Both the position numbers and the translations under genes were made by a program. Below are positions 32,932-37,997 of a DNA stretch of 37,997 nucleotides, piece by piece. The first letter of the stretch is position 1. Each line of letters opens with the position of its first letter. This DNA is from Dissophora ornata (lineage: Eukaryota > Mortierellomycota > Mortierellomycetes > Mortierellales > Mortierellaceae). The notes under the pieces were generated by a model. The model saw only the letters and a program-made list of their open reading frames with translations, was not told where the DNA came from and searched no databases. Location of the stretch: contig MU616832.1 in assembly GCA_025201705.1 (NCBI GenBank), positions 1-37,997 on the forward strand, given 5' to 3'.

Positions 32932-33634
32932 AATGTGATCTGAGCTCAAACACGAACGCGAAGAGCGCTCATCGATTTACATCATGCAGACGGGATAGAA
33001 GGCACGTGGACACCAGCTTGTATGTAAATCAGAGTTGCATGGATGCACATCCTAATAAACAAGAATATATTCCAGGCACAGGAGTCGGGCCATATCGAAG
33101 GTGCTGATCTTGGTGTCTTTGAGCACGGGGCAAAAGGTTCATATGAGGTTGTTGAAAAACACGAACGTGTCGTTAATGCCTCCTTTACTCACGTCAACTA
33201 GACGAGATGTGCACGGGAGTGTGAGATTGCGTATTATTTTTATATGTTTGACACGTTACTCTTGAGCAACATTAATTCTTGTCCAAAAAGTAAAATAAAA
33301 AAGCTAATGTGGATAGCCATGTCATTTGGGCTATTGTTGCTCAAAACACAAATCGAAATGTCCGCCAACTTCAGTCGTGGTTCGACCATTGGCACAGCGC
33401 ATCTTTTCTCTTTATTCAAGCAGCATTAATGTACAAGAGTTGAGTTAGGTACTACAAACAAGAGTCGTGGAAGTGTCAAATAATTTGTCCGGTTTTTAGC
33501 CCAGCCGCGGCTCTTTGCTTGTAGCAGAGACGTGTGTATCGTGCGAACTATCGATTTGAAAGACGTGTACGTAAATCAGCATCAAGATCAAAACAGTGTA
33601 TAGTCTGTATAGTCTGAGACTAAAGTGGTAGGAC
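32932..33634. other. Convergent 3' flanks of the membrane protein gene and RAD52
   Basis: No independent gene. A possible extra 3' exon of RAD52 lies on the minus strand at 33547-33496 (see that gene). Otherwise the sequence is AT-rich and unremarkable. Confidence 0.4.
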
Positions 33635-35942
33635 TTACCCCCCAATGCCTAGAGGCCTTTTCAGTCCATGGCCCTGAACTGGATTCGCGAGATGGATGCT
33701 GTGTTGAGCAGCAGACGGAGTGGTGGCTCTAGAGCCATGGCCTGCATTATTTTGGTTTGACACTGACGATGCTGACGATGCTGACGACGATGACGACAAT
33801 AACGACGATGATGCATGGCTGTTCGCCGCGCTTGAATTTGACGCAGCCAAGCTATTTGTGCGCAATACATTCCTGTTACTGTTCATCGCCGGCTGACCAA
33901 GTTGACCCACCCTAGAGCGAAGAGAAGATGATGCCGACGCGACATCTTTGCTTGCCCAGTTTCTCTGCTTCTGAAGTTGCAAGTTCGAAGACGTATGACG
34001 ACTAGAGTGTAAGCTCTCCTGGTTGGAAGATGGTGGTGTCGGCGTCCTTGTTGGCAGTGAGGAATTGGAAGCGGGTGCTTGCTTTGAAGCAAACGTTTTC
34101 TCAAAGACCGTAGTAGACGTCCCTACGGAGCTGTTGCTGCTCGTTTGCATGAAACCTGCTGACGATAACGGCTTTTGATCTTGGTTCCATTGCGAGGGCG
34201 CAGATGCTTTCGGTTTAGTTGGTGTTGTATGGAGCAGAACAGGGCTGCTGGTTGATCTTGTAAGCGAACCCGACCTTTTCAACGTTGCGTGGCCAATGGG
34301 AGCAGTGCCTTTAGCCACAGCGGCCACGGGCTTGACAGGGGAATACTCCATCGAATCATCCAGAGCATCTGCATCCATGTAAATAATATCAAAGTCGGAC
34401 ATGCGGGGACTCTCTGGCTGAGACGCTCGGGTGTCTTCAATATCCACTCCAAAAAATATGTCATCTAATGATATAAGAGGTGTGATCAGTACGAGATACG
34501 AATTTGGTCCGCTGACTATTTCGGCGACTTTGTGTTCCAACTTTTTACCATCATCCTCGGTCTTGATGTCTGTCTTCGCGTTATCCTGATTTGACTGTTG
34601 ATTATGAGAGTTGGCGCCGTTCGCTACTGCAGATGGTCCTTGGTGAGTCGGGGCTGTTGCAGCAACACCACTCGATGATCCTATTTGTGCTGCTGCAGAT
34701 GGTTGCTGTACATGAGTAACACTCTGTATTTTCGCGTTTGGCTGATTTGGGTTCAATTGAGCGCTTGACAGCGATCCTGCGCTGCAGCTCATATGTTGTA
34801 CTTGTTGAGCAGAAGCCAAAGGCGGCTTGGGAATTGGTTGATTAAGGATCGACGACAAAGAAGACGACGATCCAGTGCCGCAATTTGTCTGCTGCTGTGG
34901 CTGCTGTGGCTGCCGTGGTTGATTTTGTGGCTGTTGCTGTTGCTGCTGCTGCTGAAATTGCAGCACTTGATGCTGTGCCTGCGGTCTATGATCCCCCTCC
35001 GTCGGGAGGTCGAACATGTCCTTTGGATCAAACTTTGGCTAATAGCGATAAAAAGAAAAAGACAATAAGGACTCAAGGGCTAATCATGAACCGCCGTTGT
35101 CTACATAGTGTCGATCGAATGAGCTCGATTTGTACCTTTTCTACCCTCTGTGTGCTTAGGTACTTGCAAAAGTTTTTATCATAGAGGCATGTCCCCAGAA
35201 GGTTGCCGAACGATGTCAGTGCTCTCTTCAGTCCATCTGTTGCTGCTTCTTTCTTTGCCTACGATTGCAAAAAAGATGCCGTGTTAGACGCGATGCGTCT
35301 ATATGAAAATCTCGGCTTCACCGCTACTAAGATGTGCATTTAGTATCACCTTTTCAAACGAGGAGGCTTTGCTTCGCTGATTTTCACTTGATCCATACCC
35401 AATGTCCTGAAATAACAAGACACGGCTTGGTCAGATTATTGTGCAAATATGTATCGCTTTCAAAAATAACACCCGCCGCATGTTTCTTCTCCTCACCGCC
35501 ATCTCACCTCGTGGAACGTTCCATCTTTGAGTGTGACCTTCACCATGACAGAGACCCCAACATATACCCTGCCCTCTTGATCAACATCCAAGAAGTCGAC
35601 TGTGACATCCGTAATGCTGCTACTCCATCCATCGAACCCAAAGAGCCTGTTGGCCAAGTTCTTGATCTTCCATCCTTCGATGTAAGTGAGGGTAGTCCGT
35701 CCAGGGCCAGATCTCGTCGCGGTAAGGTGTGGAGCGAGATATTTTGGTAACTGTTCGTTGAGACGCGCCCTTTCTTCGGGCGTGAACTCAGCACACTTTT
35801 CAGGTTGGTGAGGGGTGGAGTAAGCGGGTTGCGGCATTCGGTATGAGTTGTCGTTGAGATGCTCGACAGAGCTGTAGGTGCTGATTGGGTGTGAGAAGTG
35901 CGGAGGATTCTTAGACGTGCCAGGCTCCGTCTTTGGGATCAT
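33635..35942 (-). CDS. RAD52: DNA repair and recombination protein RAD52
   Basis: Four exons: 35942-35508, 35406-35350, 35258-35145 and 35038-33635, all phase 0, give 669 residues. RAD52 loads RAD51 onto RPA-coated DNA and anneals single strands during homologous recombination. The conserved N-terminal annealing domain (about 50-205) includes [54 protein letters not shown] and [20 protein letters not shown]. It ends with [20 protein letters not shown] and [10 protein letters not shown]. The large C-terminal part is disordered: Gln-rich (polyQ near 34920-34960), then Ser/Thr-rich, with [15 protein letters not shown] as a possible acidic interaction motif. The TAA stop at 33635 lies inside a perfect donor-like GTAAGT. 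If it is used, a final exon 33547-33496 would replace the end with 16 more residues. Start at 35942 is the first ATG of the frame. Confidence 0.92.
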
Positions 35943-37367
35943 GAACGCCGTTGCTTAGGAATGCGGTTGCGATAATATGAGAATGAGCGGTGGGGAGAGC
36001 AGGAGAATGAAGAGAGCAAGAGAATGAAGAGAGATAGAGAGGTGAAGATTGCGAATGCCTGATGGTGGCAAAAGTGGTCCATGTTCATAATTGCACGGAG
36101 CGCGTTAAAATTTTATTGCCACCAAACATTCCTGACGCGAGCCACAGCCGCAAACATTTCACAGTAAAAATAGGCCTATGGGATTTGCAAGAGAACAGGA
36201 CAGGTCAAAGGGCATGCGTGATGCTATTGAGTATGTCTGTCATTGTCAAACGCATCGTTATCACTACAGTACTTGATTTGCGCTCACATAATTCAACAAG
36301 AGAGAGGAGTGATGACTGTCATGGATACTCAAAATCATTGAAGTCGACGCTAGCTCACACCGATAAGAGCCAAATAAGCAACTACCGGGTATCGTCAGAA
36401 TTCCTTTTGTGGGCCCGGGCTACAAAAGTAATAGCACTAGAGACTTTCGAGCCTTTGTGGTGAGTCCATGCCTCCCAACTCTTTGTGAATTTGGCTACCG
36501 CGCTTCGTGATAGGCAGCATGGTGAATCTCACAAACTTCATTGAGAAGGCACAGATCCAGGACCCGACGGGTTTCACTCAAAGGTCATTAGTGGTTTGCT
36601 CTGACGTTGGCTTTGTTGACTGGCCCCTGGCTGCAGTGTGTTTGAGAAAGCAGTACTTGTGGTTCTCAGAAACCAAGCGTTGTCAAGAGCGGACAGAGCC
36701 CGGCTTACAATCTCCATTTCTCTGTTCCCCCCCCCCTCCTGAGAGCCGCATATGTCGAAGATATTGCGTGTGCGCATGCGCGAAGGACAGTTTGTCTCGG
36801 AGTATGAGCGGAGTAGAGTACGTTGAACTTTTTTTTTTTAATTTCCTTATGATTGTGCAAGCAAGCATTGCACATGAACTTTTTCAGCAAAGACATCCAT
36901 CATGTCACTGAAGAGCTTGTTCCCGCGAAGAATCGAGTCACATGTGTGCGCGCACGCGTGCGTGTAGCCTTGGGGCAGGCGTATTCTTCGTATAGCGGCG
37001 CATGTATGTGGGTGCATGTGCTATTCGTGTGGCCCCTGCTCTGACTGTCTCCTAGCCGTGTCTGCCAGTCAGCGCAAGGAGAACACCAGCGGAGCGGTGA
37101 GTCGAGGTGGTTGCTTCTCCCGCCAAAAAATTTTAAGGAAGGAATGAGCTTACTCGTCGCTGATACTCTGGGTCCACGATTTTGGGTCGCCATGACCAGA
37201 GACCGCACCAACCAGACCGCGGCGGGCGTTTTTTTGAGTGCTGGCTGTTAGTTTGTGCCATTCAATCCCTTTAGTCGCGGCTCACATTCCGCCTTGTGCG
37301 TACCCGCTTGGACACTGCTGCGACGCACAGAACAAGAAGCGCAAGAGTCTCGACATACCCGTTTTCT

Positions 37368-37440
37368 GTTTCTCTTTCCCCCCCTCCCTCCCTCTCTACT
37401 CTCTCTTCTCCCTCTGTCTCTCCCTCTCTCTCTCTCTCCT
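37368..37440. repeat. CT-rich low-complexity tract
   Basis: Almost pure pyrimidine on the plus strand with several short CTCTCT runs. Confidence 0.8.
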
Positions 37441-37934
37441 AATCCATCCTCACCGCCGCTCTCACTTTCTTACGTCCTCGTCGCCATTGTGCTTTTTCAT
37501 GTCCCCAATCTCTCTCGCCTAATCTCCTCCGAATCAGCACCCGTCATTCATCCTCTCCCCCCACCCTCTCCGCTGCTCGCCATTCACCTCCACTGCCATT
37601 TACTTCAACAGCGGCTACTCCAGCAGCTCGACAACAGCAACGACCCTAAAACAAATCGCAATACGACACGAACTAGTATTCTCCTCTATTCCATCTGCGA
37701 CACCTTCGACCTTAATCTTGTAAGACCATCAGACTCAAGAGATTCATCTCCATTTGTCACCATCAGCTGTGTACTCTCATTCCTCTTCGTGTTCTCGCTC
37801 GGGCCTTTTTCCCTCTATGCTGACTGGTTTCCTCGTACACTTTGGGTGCAGTAGTCAGTTTTAATTTATCTTTCTTTGTGGCCGTTGTCCTCCTGCTTAC
37901 CTGTTCGTTTGCTTACCTCGTGGCAATGCAAGCA

Positions 37935-37963
37935 TCTCCCTCCCTCCTTCTCTCTCTCCCTCT

Positions 37964-37997
<34 letters not shown>
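37935..37997. repeat. Pyrimidine tract ending in (TC)n microsatellite at the window edge
   Basis: Only C and T from about 37935. The last 31 bases (37967-37997) are a pure TC dinucleotide repeat that continues past the window, so its real length is unknown and the window may end because an assembly broke here. Confidence 0.85.

Larger units (their letters stand above)
35943..37997. other. Right-hand gene-poor region, possible leader of a gene beyond the window
   Basis: No family-like frame on either strand over about 2 kb. The first few hundred bases must hold the RAD52 promoter. An alternating purine-pyrimidine patch occurs near 36940-36965 (GTGTGCGCGCACGCGTGCG). From about 37360 the plus strand becomes strongly pyrimidine-rich, as long CT-rich fungal leaders are. 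The 199-codon frame at 37255-37854 is Leu/Ser/Pro-rich only because of this composition and I do not call it a gene. Confidence 0.5.

Noticed and set aside
34449..34540. Possible 52-nt intron in RAD52 ending at ATTAG
   Set aside because: Removing it would shift the frame out of the long downstream coding region, so the read-through form is preferred.
37255..37854. 199-codon open frame on the plus strand
   Set aside because: Leu/Ser/Pro bias follows from the CT-rich DNA, no domain is visible, and it overlaps microsatellites.
1..37997. CRISPR array, bacterial operon or integrated viral element
   Set aside because: No spaced direct repeats, no bacterial gene organisation, and no viral or transposase-like protein were seen. 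The genes are spliced eukaryotic ones.

Overview
This is an intron-rich fungal nuclear window with eleven protein-coding genes that I can support, one more at the left edge that is cut off, and several gene-poor stretches. The introns I placed are GT-AG. Most are about 50-120 nt, with a few of 240-430 nt. The gene content points to an early-diverging, Mucoromycota-type fungus, most likely Mortierellomycotina: beta-1,3-glucan synthase and a GH72 glucanosyltransferase, a metazoan-like PRP4 kinase with a long RS-rich N-terminus, a Ulp2/SENP6-7-type SUMO protease, a SETD9-like protein and a Pro/Gly/Met-tailed SmB. The lineage is an inference from family resemblance. I ran no database search, and all exon joins were worked out by hand from splice signals, reading phase and family conservation.

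Layout, left to right. 1-705 (+): C-terminal part of a GT8 glycosyltransferase. 863-3923 (-): PRP4 pre-mRNA-splicing kinase. 3924-6576: gene-free, with two long poly(T) tracts. 6794-7519 (+): small secreted double-psi beta-barrel (expansin/RlpA-like) protein. 8838-14461 (-): FKS-type beta-1,3-glucan synthase. 16399-18001 (+): GPI-anchored GH72-CBM43 glucanosyltransferase, head to head with FKS. 18702-19506 (+): ribosomal protein S27 (eS27), whose first exon I could not place. 19889-21977 (+): a fusion of the mitochondrial import receptor TOM20 with a MYND-SET (SMYD-type) methyltransferase module. 22299-26205 (+): sixteen-exon Ulp2-like SUMO protease. 26374-27393 (+): SETD9-like protein. 27546-28775 (-): prohibitin-2. 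29294-30577 (+): spliceosomal SmB, whose first coding exon is only the ATG. 31018-32931 (+): orphan four-helix membrane protein. 33635-35942 (-): RAD52. 35943-37997: no recognisable gene, ending in pyrimidine-rich DNA that may be the leader of a gene beyond the window.

Most genes are ordinary eukaryotic housekeeping genes and do not form an operon or a metabolic cluster. One functional pairing stands out: the enzyme that makes beta-1,3-glucan (FKS) and one that remodels it (GH72) diverge from a shared 1.9-kb region. The most unusual object is the TOM20-MYND-SET fusion. It would tether a putative lysine methyltransferase to the cytosolic face of the mitochondrial outer membrane through the import receptor itself. 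Other points worth a look are a charged residue in the echinocandin hot spot 1 of FKS, the ATG-only exon of SmB, a genomic A27 tract preceded by AATAAA (a retroposition-like signature), and an ambiguous RAD52 3' end.
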